Assembly: GCF_905475345.1 (NCBI RefSeq)
Contig: NC_066602.1
Location: 1,426,001 to 1,490,000, forward strand
Source: Vespula vulgaris
Lineage: Eukaryota > Arthropoda > Insecta > Hymenoptera > Vespidae
Direction of reading: 5' to 3'
DNA: 64,000 nt
Shown here: in pieces, positions 12,052 to 23,110 of the stretch
Position numbering within the stretch: position 1 is the stretch's first letter
Layout: every line of letters starts with the position of its first letter
Program-made: the position numbers and the translations under genes
The notes under the pieces: generated by a model
Seen by the model: only the letters and a program-made list of their open reading frames with translations
Told to the model about the DNA's origin: nothing
The model's database searches: none

Positions 12052-12391
12052 TTATTTTCCAAGAAATTCGATATTAAATTCAATATTAAATGCATTGAAA
12101 TGTGACTCATCTTTATCCTCACCTACGCCTTCTTCATCCCCTGTATCACCATTTTCTTCTCCATTTTCTTCAACATTGATTCGCAGAACTTCCTTTTTGG
12201 TATCCTTGTGAATCGCCCTGAGATTTTCTTTATCGTTCCCAATCACCCGAACGGCATCGAAATAAACATTATTACGGTACATATAATTTTCTAGCCAATT
12301 GCTGTCCAAATTAACATTAGTTCGATATTCAAAAGCACTGTCAACGTTGTTATAGATCCTTACTTTCCCTTCTCGACTGCGTTGAATCCTT
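12052..12391 (-). CDS. F family acidic exon, copy 1 (open)
   Basis: A minus-strand exon beginning just after a CAG acceptor (12,392-12,394), open for about 112 codons. The order is basic RIQRSREGK, a central block with EYRTNVNLDSNW and NDKENLRAIHKDTKKEVL, then a strongly acidic tail rich in Glu/Asp/Gly (GEENGDTGDEEGVGEDKDE). Near the stop, NIEF is tandemly repeated by a 12-bp duplication absent from the 57-kb copy. Copies at 23.5-23.9 (-), 44.5-44.9 (+) and 57.3-57.7 kb (-) carry stops. It lies downstream of A on the same strand, so it may be an A 3' exon or a separate gene. No known domain recognised. Confidence 0.45.
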
Positions 12392-12622
12392 CTGAGGAAC
12401 AAGATGGAATCAAAGAGGATTCCGGAATGAAATCTTCTTTTCTACGAAGGAATATTTCTCCATTAGAGAAAACATTCCACTTTGACCCACGATCTGTGTG
12501 TACCGTTGGACGTCTCTTCGACGAACCTTCTGAATGCTATCGATTATATCCTCTTAACGAAGCAGCTTACCTTTGGATCCTTTGAAGGGAGATATTTCCT
12601 AGCCTCCTACCACCGTTCGAGC

Positions 12623-12630
12623 TTTATAAA
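12623..12630 (+). promoter_or_regulatory. C family TATA box
   Basis: TTTATAAA about 45 bp upstream of the C leader start. The same box in the same setting occurs at 41,518-41,525, 47,304-47,311 and, on minus, 15,047-15,053 and 26,863-26,869. It is mutated at 24.0, 36.0, 44.3, 57.8 and 60.2 kb. Confidence 0.5.
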
Positions 12631-12669
12631 ACAATACTACATCGGAATCGAGAAGGTTCGTCGTCATGA

Positions 12670-13160
12670 CCTTTAAAAATGTTGTCTTCCTATTTCTCTT
12701 TCTGGTTATTATCGATCACCTAACGAGCACGGTATAAAAGATGGTATTACGAGTAAGTTAGAGAGAAGAACGATGTTTCAAAAGGAAATGTCTTGCTATT
12801 GATTCCTGCACGATCATTTATGGTATTCTCTAGAAGCACTAGAAAAATTTTGAAAGACGTTGAGAATTTTAGACAATACAATATCTCCGATCTATCTGTA
12901 ATTCAATGTGTGCTCTGCATGCATGAGATATATGGATATGTATTTTTTCCCCATTTTTTAAAATTGGGCCTATAATGTGAAGTTTCCTGTCACTGTCAAT
13001 GAACTGTAATGAACAATTGAAAATTTCAAAGGACGACTAGAAACTTCTAATCCTGATCACTTCGTCGATTATTCAAATTTTTATTATGGAAATAAGAAAT
13101 CGAAAAAAATATTGTTTGCATAAATAACATCTTTGGCCGACGTTTGACAGATGGAAATAA
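12670..13160 (+). pseudogene. C family copy 1 (decayed)
   Basis: Plus-strand C relic. The leader frame reads VVFLFLFLVIIDHL, but the nearest ATG is out of frame with it. A donor-like GAGTAAGTTAG follows, then the segment encoding SLEALEKFW-type sequence with stops, then a shortened remnant of the second exon that is complete at 47.7 kb. Confidence 0.4.
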
Positions 13161-13267
13161 AAAAATTTGGGTAATAACGCTCACAAGATATTTTTGTTAT
13201 GAGAAAATTTCAACGATAAAATTAATTCCTTTTCATTTAATATTAACGCGTGATACGCCGTCATGAA

Positions 13268-13555
13268 TTAATCGAAGCAGAAGCGTTTATCACAATATGC
13301 AGTTCTGTAATGTGGACCATTAGATATGGGAGTCAATAGGAAATGGGAACAGTCAGTCGAATTGAAAGAGATTGGTCTACAAATCTGTTTCCCCGCCATC
13401 ACACCATCCAAACCGTGACGGATCGTTCGATCGGGGAATAAGGAGTTTTGATTGACTGGCCTAAACCGCATTCCAAGTATAACGCCAAAAGGAACATAAA
13501 TATAACCAATGTTTTTTTGTAAATCTATATTCTTTTTCACTATGTAATAAAGAAA
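13268..13555 (-). pseudogene. A family copy (frameshifted six-Cys peptide)
   Basis: The counterpart of the open frame at 58,462-58,683, but broken: the hydrophobic leader and the SIKTPYS segment lie in one frame, and the C-terminal cysteine part (SFNSTDCSHF to DKRFCFD) in another. The first and third cysteines of the distal peptide are also absent here. Called a pseudogene because the single long frame through this DNA mixes the two. Confidence 0.5.
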
Positions 13556-13849
13556 GAGAGAAGCTTGTAAACTTAAATAATACGAAGAAAACAGAAGGTA
13601 ATATTACGAAACAAATTTTCAAACAATATTTCTTGCTGGATATTAATATGTATTTTTAAATATTTTAAACGATAAAACTGGTAAAAATATTAATAGTCGA
13701 TTATCAAAATTCTTTAGTTAATTTCTAATAGTAAATTGTAAAAAACAGAAGGTGTGAAAAAAAGAAAAGACCAGAAACAAAAAAAGGAACATAATTTGTC
13801 CAGTTAATGGAAGTATAATCGAGAAATTTTGCTTACTTACTTCCGACCC

Positions 13850-14200
13850 ACGACATTTCGGCTCTTTCTATCACATAATACGTGGTATTGACTAACTGCA
13901 TAGAATATAATAACTCCTTCCACCGAGCCACGCCTCAGAAATTAGCTAGTCACCCGATGTGGCGATATGCGGAAGAAATTCTCCTGCAGAAGTCATCCTC
14001 TCAATAATTTTTGAAGGAGTAATACGCAAGTAAGTGATAAAATTATCGCATATATATTTCTTACGTTTCAAAAGAAACTTACAAGCAGTTCAAACAGAAC
14101 TAACAATTTCTTCATTCTCCCTAGTCTTTTGTTCGTTATCGATATAAAGTAAATTTACCAGTAGTCATTAGAATATAATTTATTATAAAATTTCATTTCT
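13850..14200 (+). promoter_or_regulatory. B 5' region (plus-strand copy 3)
   Basis: Upstream region of the B copy at 14.2 kb, with TCTCAATAATTTTTGAAGGA, GTAATACGCAAGTAAGTG (a possible 5'-UTR donor) and TTGTTCGTTATCGATATAAAG. The GC hairpin and TATA box of the minus-strand copies are not preserved. Confidence 0.35.
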
Positions 14201-14204
14201 ATTG

Positions 14205-14980
14205 TGGTAATCAAACTTATTTTCGTAATCAATGTCATCCTAAGTATTATTTTGTTGCTTTTCGGAGAGGATACTTTATCTATATTAAATGGGCGTAACC
14301 CGATTTGCCTTTGATGACTGCATAATTTAAATGAACAATTGAACGTCTATCGTAAGTCTTAACTAATTTACGAAATTTAAATTATGTCACAGATATACAA
14401 GACTAAACGAAGGCAAAAGCAATTCCAATTGCTAGGAAGTATTGCAGAGGATCAGAATTGAACGATATCTGCATTCTTATTACGTCCAAAGAAGATATAT
14501 GGATTTGAACTAAGCTCAATGTGATCATTAAACATTTGACATCCGAAATGAAACGCTTTTCCATTGGTACTTCCTGTTTTTCCTCAAATCCGACGATTCG
14601 TTCTACTTGGATAGTAGAAATGTCAGAAAGTCAACGAGCTTAGGAAATGGAAACGTTTACCTCCTCACTCTTATATTTCAATGGTAAATCAATCAGTGCT
14701 GTCCTTATCGAATGTTGAGATATTTTAGAGATAATATATAAACTTTTTATTTTAAATTGTAATACGGAAAATAAAATCTGTATCATAGGTATATTTTAGA
14801 ATAATTTATTGAATTTTTACAGAGATTTTATCATGGCGACTAGAATATTTCTGTTGATGAGCATTATTGAAGCATATTGAAGCAGAAGCGTGTTTCAAGA
14901 GGCAGTTGAAAATTCTAACAAAGGAAGGAACATCGTTAGCTATTGTCCATGTATGCATTATGTGATTGTGAATACCTAGG
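14205..14980 (+). pseudogene. B family copy 3
   Basis: Leader frame IKLIFVINVILSIILLLF, but the ancestral ATG reads ATC. Exon 2 (AGATATACAAGAC, about 14,391 on) has an early TAG. Exon 3 reads FYHGD and then a stop. A deletion joins exon 3 directly to the last exon (QEAVENSNKGRNIVSY). Same state as the distal copy at 59.4-60.2 kb. Confidence 0.45.
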
Positions 14981-15053
14981 AAGAGGAAGAAGAAGAAAGG
15001 ACATATGTGCTTGACGACGAAGTTCCAAAAGATCAATATGGTAATGTTTTATA
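14806..15053 (-). pseudogene. C-type gene opposite B 3' end
   Basis: Minus-strand TATA box (15,047-15,053), then a 76-codon open frame with a strong hydrophobic run (CPFFFFLFLGIHNHIM) continuing HTWTIANDVPSFVRIFNCLL. The run and the NHIM motif match the C leader at 36.1 kb (NHVM). The only upstream ATG starts a different frame of 22 codons (MSFLLLPLPRYSQSHNAYM..). The distal copy 59,987-60,217 is equally open. It is antisense to the last B exon, so one strand may be a shadow of the other. Confidence 0.4.
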
Positions 15054-15059
15054 AAGCTT

Positions 15060-15560
15060 GGAACAAGAGTACGAGGAAATGGGAGGGATTTATCTTTTTC
15101 AAAGCATCTAACTGTGAGCGGCTTTAGCTGGAGGGTATAAGCGATTGTGTTCAACAAGCTTTGTCGAAGAGCCGTCCGACGTTCCATGCGAGGTAAGGGT
15201 CAAAGGGGAATTAAAATTAAACTGAGGGAGGTTTATAATACAAAATAATTGAACAGACAGGGACGATCAAAAGATTCATCTTTTTTCAAAGTAATCCCAT
15301 TAGCAGGGGAATACTTTTAAATTAAACGTGAAATAGAAAGTCCACGTCACGTCATTGTTATTCCATCGATTTAAATTAAGTAACCATTCGAAATAATTAA
15401 ATGGGAGAAGTATTGAATTCTATATTTCAAACTGTTTGCCGTAACATTCGCAATATATACATAAAAAATATTCGTAATATTTAATTAGCGTTTTTCTTAA
15501 ATATTGAAATTTGGACGAAATAATTTGGTGCGTTGCGCTAATTACCCATTTAGTATATTA
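15060..15560 (+). other. Post-B link
   Basis: Sequence downstream of B, repeated at 26.87-27.34, 50.32-50.76 and 60.24-60.74 kb and, more diverged, beyond A. It contains GAGCGGCTTTAGCTGGAGGG, ACTGAGGGAGGTTTAT and GGGACGATCAAAAG. The reverse strand is the upstream region of C-type genes. No frame recognised. Confidence 0.35.
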
Positions 15561-16345
15561 TGAAAGGAATTTCGTTATAGTGGATGTCCGTAATACGTTC
15601 TCCCATATTTATCGTCAAGTACCTTCGTTTAAACCTTTCTCCATTATCTCTCTCCATGTACGTGTGCTCTGGTGCGCGTCTATCCGCGTAAGATCGAGTG
15701 GCTGGCATTGAGTGTGCGTGTGTACGTAGAACTCCTGTCTTATTTTGACAATAAGGAGAGTATTTTTTCATTTATTTTCCTGTCATCAGACCAAGCGAAC
15801 AATAGGAGATTGGCTGTATTATTCAGTTGCCTATTTAGCTTCATTGTTTGATAGCACGCTTGCTTGAATATGGCAATAGCCTATATTCTTAGGAACCAAT
15901 TGATTTGGAACATGATATACGAAATATTAGGTAATTAGAAGTATAATGGGATTATTGTTTTGCATTCTCCAATAGGGAGTAACTTTCTAGAACAATTTAC
16001 CCGTTCATATGGAAGAATCATATCAGCCGTGGTATATCGATCCGCAAAAGACAAATTAAATCATACAGCTAAATAGATAATTGAATTATACCGCTAATCG
16101 TGTTATCGCATTGTCTGCTTGGTTTGATGAGGGGAGAACTAATGAAAAAATACTATCCTTGTTTTCAAAATAAGAGACGAGATGTACGCAACAGGCACAC
16201 TCATTACCGTCCACTTGACTGGAGCACGTAAACGCGCATGTGCACGGAGAGAGGTAGTAATAAATCGTTCAATATGATGGTGCTGGACGAAAGGTAGGAG
16301 AGAAGGTAATCCTCAAAGAGCAAATCGTTAAATGCCGATCGATAC
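15560..16345. repeat. D element, compact inverted pair
   Basis: Plus arm at about 15,590-15,850 (CTCTCTCCATGTACGTGTGC core) and minus arm at about 16,060-16,340 (GCACGGAGAGAGGTAGTAAT), separated by the shared inner segment around TCTTAGGAACCAATT. Compact pairs of the same type are at 27,345-28,080, 40,330-41,010 and 60,740-61,530. Complementary 73- and 66-codon frames through the plus arm are shadows. Confidence 0.6.
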
Positions 16346-16870
16346 CCGTTAACAAGGAAATTTGTAGACAAGGAGGATCAGATAGTTTTGCAAAAAAAAT
16401 CACCATTTTGCCCATTATAATTTTCTATGATGTCTGCGATAAATGTTGAATCAATTCTTTTCCAACATTATCATCCCTAGCATTAGGTGTGAGGTCTTTC
16501 CGTTTTATTATTACATGACATCAGTATTACTGCTGTCGTTTTATATTTTTTATATTTTTTTCCCGATTAATATATTTTTTTTTCTAACATTTCTGTATTA
16601 ATATTTGTCTTGAATCCAAAGTTCTCCTGCGATATTACTTATGACACGAAACTAACTCGTGTTTGGAAATTTTGCCATTCTCTTAATGAAAAAGAAATGA
16701 GTAATTAAAAGCGTTGGTAGTCTCAAATTGTATATTACGATATCACGAAACGATATGTACCAAAAGAGTATTACGTCTCTGATTTTCTGGCTTATTTGTC
16801 TAGGGAGCAATCTGTTTCACTAGAAGTTTCGATACGAAACGAGTACAGCTTCGCAAATCTCTCCTGTGTT
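16345..16870 (-). pseudogene. K family 5'/middle exons, decayed
   Basis: Minus-strand remnants of the K exons that are clearer at 28.1-28.4, 37.2-37.3 and 40.0-40.2 kb. MAKFPNTS is followed by a stop, and a frame FIADIIENYNGQNGDFFCK remains near 16,400. T-rich insertions have destroyed the acidic NSDSDTT-type segment. Confidence 0.35.
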
Positions 16871-17018
16871 TCATGATTGCTTGTTCACTCCATCAAATAT
16901 CGCTGCATCGTACGAGGCGTACTCGCGTACCATTGCAGACAAGTCCTTATCACTCTCTTTAAGTGGTTTAGAAAAGCTCTCAGACTGTTGTGAACGAAGT
17001 TCTTCTTCGTAAAATCGA
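16871..17018 (-). CDS. K family exon (copy 1), open
   Basis: Begins after a TATCAG acceptor (17,019-17,021) and is open for 48 codons to TGA at 16,871-16,873. It is hydrophilic and charged: it starts RFYEEELRSQQSES and ends VREYASYDAAIFDGVNKQS. The same frame is open at 28,543-28,686 (-) and 39,624-39,770 (+), with substitutions spread through it, and is cut by a deletion at 61.9 kb. Inside the 3' end, GATGGA|GTGAAC could instead be a splice donor (GTAAAC in two copies). The U-element frame lies upstream on this strand. No known domain. Confidence 0.5.
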
Positions 17019-17049
17019 CTGATATACTTTTTATATAACTTGTTTATTT

Positions 17050-17180
17050 GACCATTTCTTTATTGACTAACTCAGTGGTTCTCTCGGTGGGGAAACACGG
17101 GAAAGAGGGGAAGGTAATATTAGGAAACCATAAATGTAACGAGACATAGAGTATAATATTTACATAAAGATACAAATATA
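17050..17180. repeat. U element (short)
   Basis: Short U copy with GTGGTTCTCTCGGTGGGGAA, matching 1-60 and 62,024-62,150, joined directly to a B 5' block. The frame conserved at 39.5 and 50.9 kb is interrupted here. Confidence 0.5.
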
Positions 17181-17560
17181 ATTACGTAACTATAGGAGAG
17201 GGGAAATATTTATCCCCATGCGTTCTAGTTAGAGAATTAGAATCTAGGAAGCTTGGTCTTCTATCGTTATGACGTGACCAATTTAACTAGGGTAAGTCAT
17301 TCCTTCCGTGATTTTCGACCCAGTAATACGCAAGTGTGTCTCATACCCGAAATAATCCCTAGTTGTCATACGTACCAAAGAACAGCTTTACAAATAATAC
17401 AAACGGTTTAAACACGATTAGATTCAGTAGAAAATTTCATTTCTATATCATAGAAATGAAATTGATTCTCTTGATTCATAGCATTTTAATTATTATTTTG
17501 TTGGGTTTAGGAATAGTTGCTGTAGCATTTAAAAGGCCTCATCTTATTTATTTTCGGTAG
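17180..17560 (+). pseudogene. B family 5' fragment with 34-codon leader
   Basis: B 5' block followed by an open leader, ATG at 17,456 to TAG at 17,558-17,560: 34 codons, MKLILLIHSILIIILLGLG and then AVAFKRPHLIYFR. It has exactly the length of the leader frame at 42,703-42,807 but a different C-terminal half, defining a second leader subtype also seen at 38.7 and 62.4 kb. No exon 2 follows on this strand, so it is a fragment unless spliced to something unrecognised. Confidence 0.45.
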
Positions 17561-18230
17561 TTATACGATTGAAATAAATCAAATTACAGCGAAAGTATTG
17601 TGATATGTATTATGAAGTTAAGGTACTCATTAAGCACACATAGTATGTGTATATAAATGTAGTATTACAGCTAACTGAGATAAATTTCCATATAATCCTT
17701 ATATAAGGAGTGTATACTGCCATGTATTTGTATTTATAAGAAAATGTTCGTTCTTTACTTCGATATATTACGGTAAACTTAAATTCGAAAAAAATTTAAT
17801 CCAATGTACATTTTCTTCGAAGCATAATTTCTTATTTACGGTAAGAAAATTAACTACTTTCGTTTCCGTTTAAAGTTCTTCGACATGTATCTACTTAGCG
17901 AGATTGTAATCCAATCTCTTTTCCAATAAATAAACATTTAATCTATTAAATATAACTAGTAAGTATAAGGTAGACTTACGAAAGAAGTAACAGTGCGAAT
18001 TTCCTATATGAATTTCCGATTAATTTCATAGGAATTAGTCTTAATAATTACAATAATTATTATTATAATAGTTAACTATATTATAAATAATTACAGTTTT
18101 ATATGATTATTTCAATTAAAAGATAGACGAATTATTGTAAGATTCTCATTAGGAAATTCCAAGATATATTACACAGATAATTTCGCGTGAACGATAGATA
18201 TATATATATATAGAGTATATATATATAATT
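17560..18230. other. Spacer after B fragment
   Basis: AT-rich. It contains a segment shared, inverted, with 39.1-39.3 kb (TTCGACATGTATCTACTTAG). The end matches 360-560. No gene seen. Confidence 0.3.
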
Positions 18231-18600
18231 ACATAACTATAGGAGAGGGGAAATTATTTATCCCCATGCGTTCTAGTTAGGGAATTAGATTCTAGGAAGC
18301 TTGGTCTTCTATCGTTATGACGTGACCAATTTAACTAGGGTAAGTCATTCCTTCCGTGATTTTCGACCCAGTAATACGCAAGTGTGTCTCATACGATAAA
18401 TAATCCCTAGCTATCATACGTGCCAAACAACAGCTTTACAAATAATAGAAACGATTGAAACATCTTTATCACTAATCATTCTATTATTCCATTAATATTC
18501 TTTAAATTTAGCACTATATTTGTATAAGATTTATTAGAAAATACCATTTCCATATTATAGAAGTTACCGGATAATTACTCCAATTTGGGATTCATACCAT
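18230..18600 (+). repeat. B 5' block abutting inverted B
   Basis: A second plus-oriented B 5' block, about 1.05 kb after the first. Homology runs up to the position of the leader ATG (here GAAGTTACC) and then switches to the 3' side of the minus-strand B copy. The same arrangement is at 63,130-63,500. Confidence 0.45.
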
Positions 18601-18850
18601 TTAGAATATTTGAGATAAATTCACTTATAAATAATAATACTTTCTTCGGCTGCATATAATCTACGAAAATATTCAATAAATTATTATAAAATAAATAGAT
18701 ATGATATAGATTTTACATTCCACATTACATTTTAGAATAAAAAATTTATCTTACCTCTAAAATATCTTACCATTAAATAAACACAGCATTGATTGATTTT
18801 CCATTTAAACATAAATGTAAAAAGGAAAATGTTTCCATATATTAATCTCG

Positions 18851-19290
18851 TTGATGGTCTGGCATTTGTACTATCCATGTAAGACGTATCGTCGGATGTA
18901 CGGAGGAACAGAAAGTGTCAACGGAAATGTGTTTCACTTTGGATGTGCAATGTTTTATTATCTGGTGGAGCGTTGTTCTTCTTTGGAATTACAATTCAAA
19001 TATAAGTCAGTTCGGCTCCTTTGCAATACATCCAAGCTATTGGAACTGCTTTCGTCTTCGGTTAGTTTAGTATATTTCTGAAACAATATAAAATTCGTAG
19101 ATTATTTAAGACTTACGGCAGCCATTCAATTGTTCATCTAATTGCATATAATTGCAATAGTTCATCTAACTCAAAAATAAATTTTGCTACATCCTTTTAA
19201 GCGATATAAAGTACCTTTTCCATAATGCAGCAAACAATAGTTTAGATAGTATTGATCACGAAAATCACTTTCATTTCCATAAGGTATACT
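18851..19290 (-). pseudogene. B family copy 4
   Basis: Minus-strand B. The leader MKVIFVINTI runs into a stop. Exon 2 after a TTTCAG acceptor near 19,079 begins KYTKLTEDESSSNSLDVLQ and ends at a stop after EEQRSTR. The conserved HCTSKVKH..CSSVHPTIR part follows in another frame. Distal counterpart at 63,749 onward. The promoter hairpin and TATA box are upstream at 19,525-19,546. Confidence 0.5.
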
Positions 19291-19524
19291 TGAAATTTTA
19301 TAATAAATCACAAACTCATGACTACTAACAAATTTACGTTACATTGATAGTATAAGCAAATGACCAGTAAGAATGAAGAAATTGTTTCCACCGCCTGAAT
19401 TACTTGTATAACGGATCTCTGAAACGTATGAAGTATGCACGAACGAATATTTGTAGTACCACACTCGCTCGCGTATTACTGGTTCGACAACCACCGAAGG
19501 AATGACCTGCAACTTCATCCCCGT

Positions 19525-19546
19525 CCGCCGAACGGCGGTATTTATA
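19525..19546 (-). promoter_or_regulatory. B promoter: perfect GC palindrome plus TATA box
   Basis: A perfect 14-bp palindrome-like hairpin (CCGCCGAACGGCGG, 19,525-19,538) directly abuts TATTTATA (19,539-19,546), which reads TATAAATA on the coding strand of B. Downstream on minus is the conserved GGTCATTCCTTCGGTGG. It is a striking GC island in AT-rich DNA. Confidence 0.6.
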
Positions 19547-19969
19547 CCTCGCACATCGCTTTGGGTTGTTAGTCAAACAACCACGAGGGCGCCCTCTGCA
19601 CAGGGTTGTTACACTTGGCGTAGATTAATCAATATTTCGAAAGAAACAAGATGGTCCTAAGCTACGAGGAAATGAATTTCTCTAATGATCTCTATTAATT
19701 GGATGTATCATTATCCCTTTTCTCCTATGCTTTTCTGTCGTTTCTTTTTTTCCCTCTTTCTCTGTACAATTTGAAATTAGAAATTAATTAAAGAATTCTG
19801 AAAATTGCCAAATATGTTTCTTCCTGTTTTGGTCGTTAAGAATATGTATCAATAAGAATTAATTTGCTGCAAAGAACATTGTTTGACGGTTTTTCTTGTA
19901 AAATTATTTTCTGTTCTTTTTCTATTACTTAAGATAACAATCTCTTTTTTACACATCTGTCTTTTTTTA

Positions 19970-20330
19970 TAACGCATTAGTAAAGAATATGGATTCATAT
20001 AAAATCATTTGTCACTTTTTTTCTCCTAATATCATCTTTATCTCTTTTATGTATTTTATTTGGACACCATTTACGTAAGTCAATCAAAATTTCCTATTAC
20101 GCGATCCAACGACTCGGAAAGGCTTATTTGAATATGGATTGGGGAGAAATGAATTTCTCGATGAATATACATTTATCGACGGATAGATTTATTGAAGGGT
20201 CGTCCGACGTTGCACGCGGAACATTGATCAAAGAGATTTGAAATGAACATGAGGGAGGAATATTTTGCAAAATATTTCAACGCGTAGGGACGATCAAAAG
20301 CTTCACCGTATTTCGGTGTTAGCCAGGGAA
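19970..20330 (+). pseudogene. A family relic 3
   Basis: A frame from ATGGATTCATATAAA is open for about 29 codons and then stops. The FPITRSNDSERL-type tract follows in other frames. Homologous to 2.33 and 53.24 kb. Confidence 0.3.
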
Positions 20331-20639
20331 CACTTTTAAATTATGCGTCGAATATTCAGTGTACGTTTACGTCATCCTGTCAACGTTATACCGGTTTAAA
20401 TAATTCTTCAAACTATTTATTAAACTAATTATTAAACTGACTATCATAGTTGGATTATATAATTATTTAATGTAATTTAAAAGAAAAGAAACGTTTAATT
20501 CAATGCTCCAAATAGATTACCATAATATATACAATACGTGCTTAAATAAAATTCATAATATTTAATGTAAACGTGCAGTAATATAGGGATATGGAGCACT
20601 TAATTTGCTGCATAGCTCGAATTCTCATGTTAACGATTG

Positions 20640-21260
20640 ATTCGAGGTAAATGATTTGCAGGTAAAATGTTCTCCCAAACTTATCGTTAAATACCTTCAT
20701 ACTGTACAATTATTATGGTCTCTCTCCATCCGTGTGCGTACTTTTGCTCGTGCGGGATCGTATTAAAGCAGATGGGATGATTGGGCGATGCTATGGGCGT
20801 GTGTGCCTATGATTCCTCTCGTATCTTGAAAATGAGAAAGATATTATTTCATTTGTTTTCCTCTCATCAAACCAAGCAGACATTTAGATAATACGATTAC
20901 CTGTATAATTTAGAAATCTACTTAGATGGATGATTTAATTACCCTGTTAAGTCTTTTACTTTACTTTACCACTAATTTAGTTTTGATATAGGAACGTCTA
21001 CATTTCCCTAAAAATTTACTCCCGATTGGAGAATTTAAAATATTATCCAATTTTACTTCTAGTTATGCAATATTTCTTATACAATGTTCCTTACTAATTA
21101 GTTCCAAGCGAAATATTAAATTTTTTAATCTTTTATTCCTTATTTCGTACAACTAAGTATAACAGAGATTATATTATATTTCTAGTAACATGATATTCGT
21201 ATTTTCCGAATATATTAACCGAATGTTCCAAATTCTCAATAAGCGCATATATAATCTAAC
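20640..21260 (+). repeat. D element, plus arm
   Basis: D plus arm paired with the inverted arm at 22,230-23,110. The core is CTCTCTCCATCCGTGTGCG. Confidence 0.55.
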
Positions 21261-21900
21261 ATTGATATAATAATTGCCCCAGTACAATAGAGATTCATTA
21301 TACTTATTAATGTTATTATTATTATATCAAAACATAAGTTATAAATGTTGTAGAGAGACAGCCTTTTCATGAAATTAGCCCTCCTTCGGTATACAGTTCT
21401 TTAAATTCAAAAAGGAGATATGTAACATTAGATTTAACAACGTATAATGATTAAAAGGAATAGGGGGAATCAAAAGAAGAAAAAAGAATCAAAAGGAGAA
21501 AAGAAGGATAATACGTAAAAGAGATCTCCCCTTTACGGTAGTAAGGATCCGAAATTATTAGGAACATTTCGAAGGGATTACTAGGGATGATACCCTCTTT
21601 AATACACGAAAAAAAGCTAGTGGAAACAGTACACGCTCCAACAATTAGAGAGCTTACTACCTATATGGAGTAGTTGAATAAGCTATTTATTCTGAATGGA
21701 GTCGAAATCTTCATTCAGGCAAGTTTCTAAGAGTTTCTTAAGAGGAGTGATCCAGAATAAAATATGAGCTCCCAATTAGTCGCCATAATGGAAATCATTT
21801 ATATCATTTTATGCTCTCGGATAGATAAATCATATTTGAATTTTATACCGTTTAAGATTAACGCAAAAATTCATTTTCATTTATTATTATTTTTGTGTGT
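21260..21900. other. D tail and spacer
   Basis: Homologous to 3,350-4,000, with the TATA-like motif there decayed to AAAATATGAG. No gene seen. Confidence 0.3.
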
Positions 21901-21903
21901 CAG

Positions 21904-22110
21904 TTAATCAATTAAAATGGAGATACATGATTCAATGAGAACGAGAATACAAAGAGGCAAATGAAGAGTCTTCGAGAGATACGTATCAGCAATCGAACTG
22001 ATATCGCTTGTTTTCGTGATTAATATTATTAGTTTTCTTTTTTTAAATATCATACCTTTCACTTGCGTGAAGCGACTGTTTATTTCTGAGTTTGAAGGAG
22101 CTTCTGACAT
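21904..22110 (-). CDS. E family copy 3, open 68-residue frame
   Basis: From ATG (MSEAPSNSEINSRF) to a TAA at 21,904: 68 residues. A basic KKRKLI stretch precedes LITKTSDISSIAD, and a hydrophobic cysteine-containing end (LPLCILVLIESCISILID) closes it. The frame continues open upstream for 32 codons, but the ATG chosen coincides with a conserved TCAGAAAAA.ATGTCAGAA context also found at 30.11 kb. It is the longest uninterrupted E copy. The hydrophobic tail could be a membrane anchor. Function unknown. Confidence 0.4.
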   Translation of the reverse strand: MSEAPSNSEINSRFTQVKGMIFKKRKLIILITKTSDISSIADTYLSKTLHLPLCILVLIESCISILID

Positions 22111-22229
22111 ATTTTTCTGACAAAAATAAAATTCTGCTTGTTGACTCAAATATTTAAATAAGTAATTAGAACGCTTAGAAAGTATACTAAAAGATTCACT
22201 GAACATTTTTCATATTTCCGGAAAATTCT

Positions 22230-23110
22230 GAAATTGTATTTAAAAGGGAAGATAATTATATGTGCGCTCATTGAAAAATTAAATCATTCCGAAGATAATT
22301 CGGAAAATTTAAATATTATGTTACGAAAGATATGATAAATCACTGCTATACTCAGTTACACGTAAAAAGAAATAAACGATTGCAGAAATATAATATTTCC
22401 ATAGGAACAAACTAGTTTAGAACATAATATAAGAAGTATTTGATAAGAAGAAGTACAATTGGACCATTCATTTAAGTTTTCCAATAAGAGGTAAATTTTT
22501 AGGAAAATGAATGTCGTTACGATGAAAGAACTGAGACAGTCGTGGCACATCGATCTGCAGAAGACTTAATTAAATGTGCAAGTAATTAAATGATGGATTT
22601 AAAAAGATAATTGAGTTATACAGCCAGTCGTATCGTCCAATAGTCTGTATGGTTTGAAAAGGGGAAAGCAAATGAAAAAATACCTTTCCAATTTGCAAAA
22701 TCAGATAGGAAATGTGCGCTCACAGGACCGCACACTCATTTCCCTCGGCTCGAACTGGCGCATTCAAGCGCGCATAAGAGCACACACGGACGGACAGAAA
22801 TAGTACCAAATCCTTTAATACGAAGGTACTTGACGATACGTAGGGGAGATCGTTATACGCAGATGCATTTTCATTAAATTCCTATTAAAACATACTAACA
22901 AGAAAATCCTGGCTATGTAGCAAATTAGTTCGTTTCTTTAAAATTACAAAATTTACTCTTAAACGTAAATTAAATATCTTGATTATATTTTAAGTACACG
23001 ATGTTACACGATTCAGAAAATTAATTCAACATTTCTTCTACTTTCAATTAATCGACTGATTACTCAATTTAATTTAATGGTATAACTATGACAAGGTGAC
23101 GTAAACATGA
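22230..23110 (-). repeat. D element, minus arm
   Basis: Long D arm, inverted relative to 20,640-21,260. It includes ATGAAAAAATACC, GGCGCATTCAAGCGCGC and a tail matching 46.8-47.0 kb. Confidence 0.55.

Noticed and set aside
15511..15771. Complementary 66- and 73-codon frames conserved in both units (also 60,692-60,952)
   Set aside because: The two frames are antisense to each other and lie in a D core. Their conservation is explained by the recent 45-kb duplication, and older D copies do not keep them.
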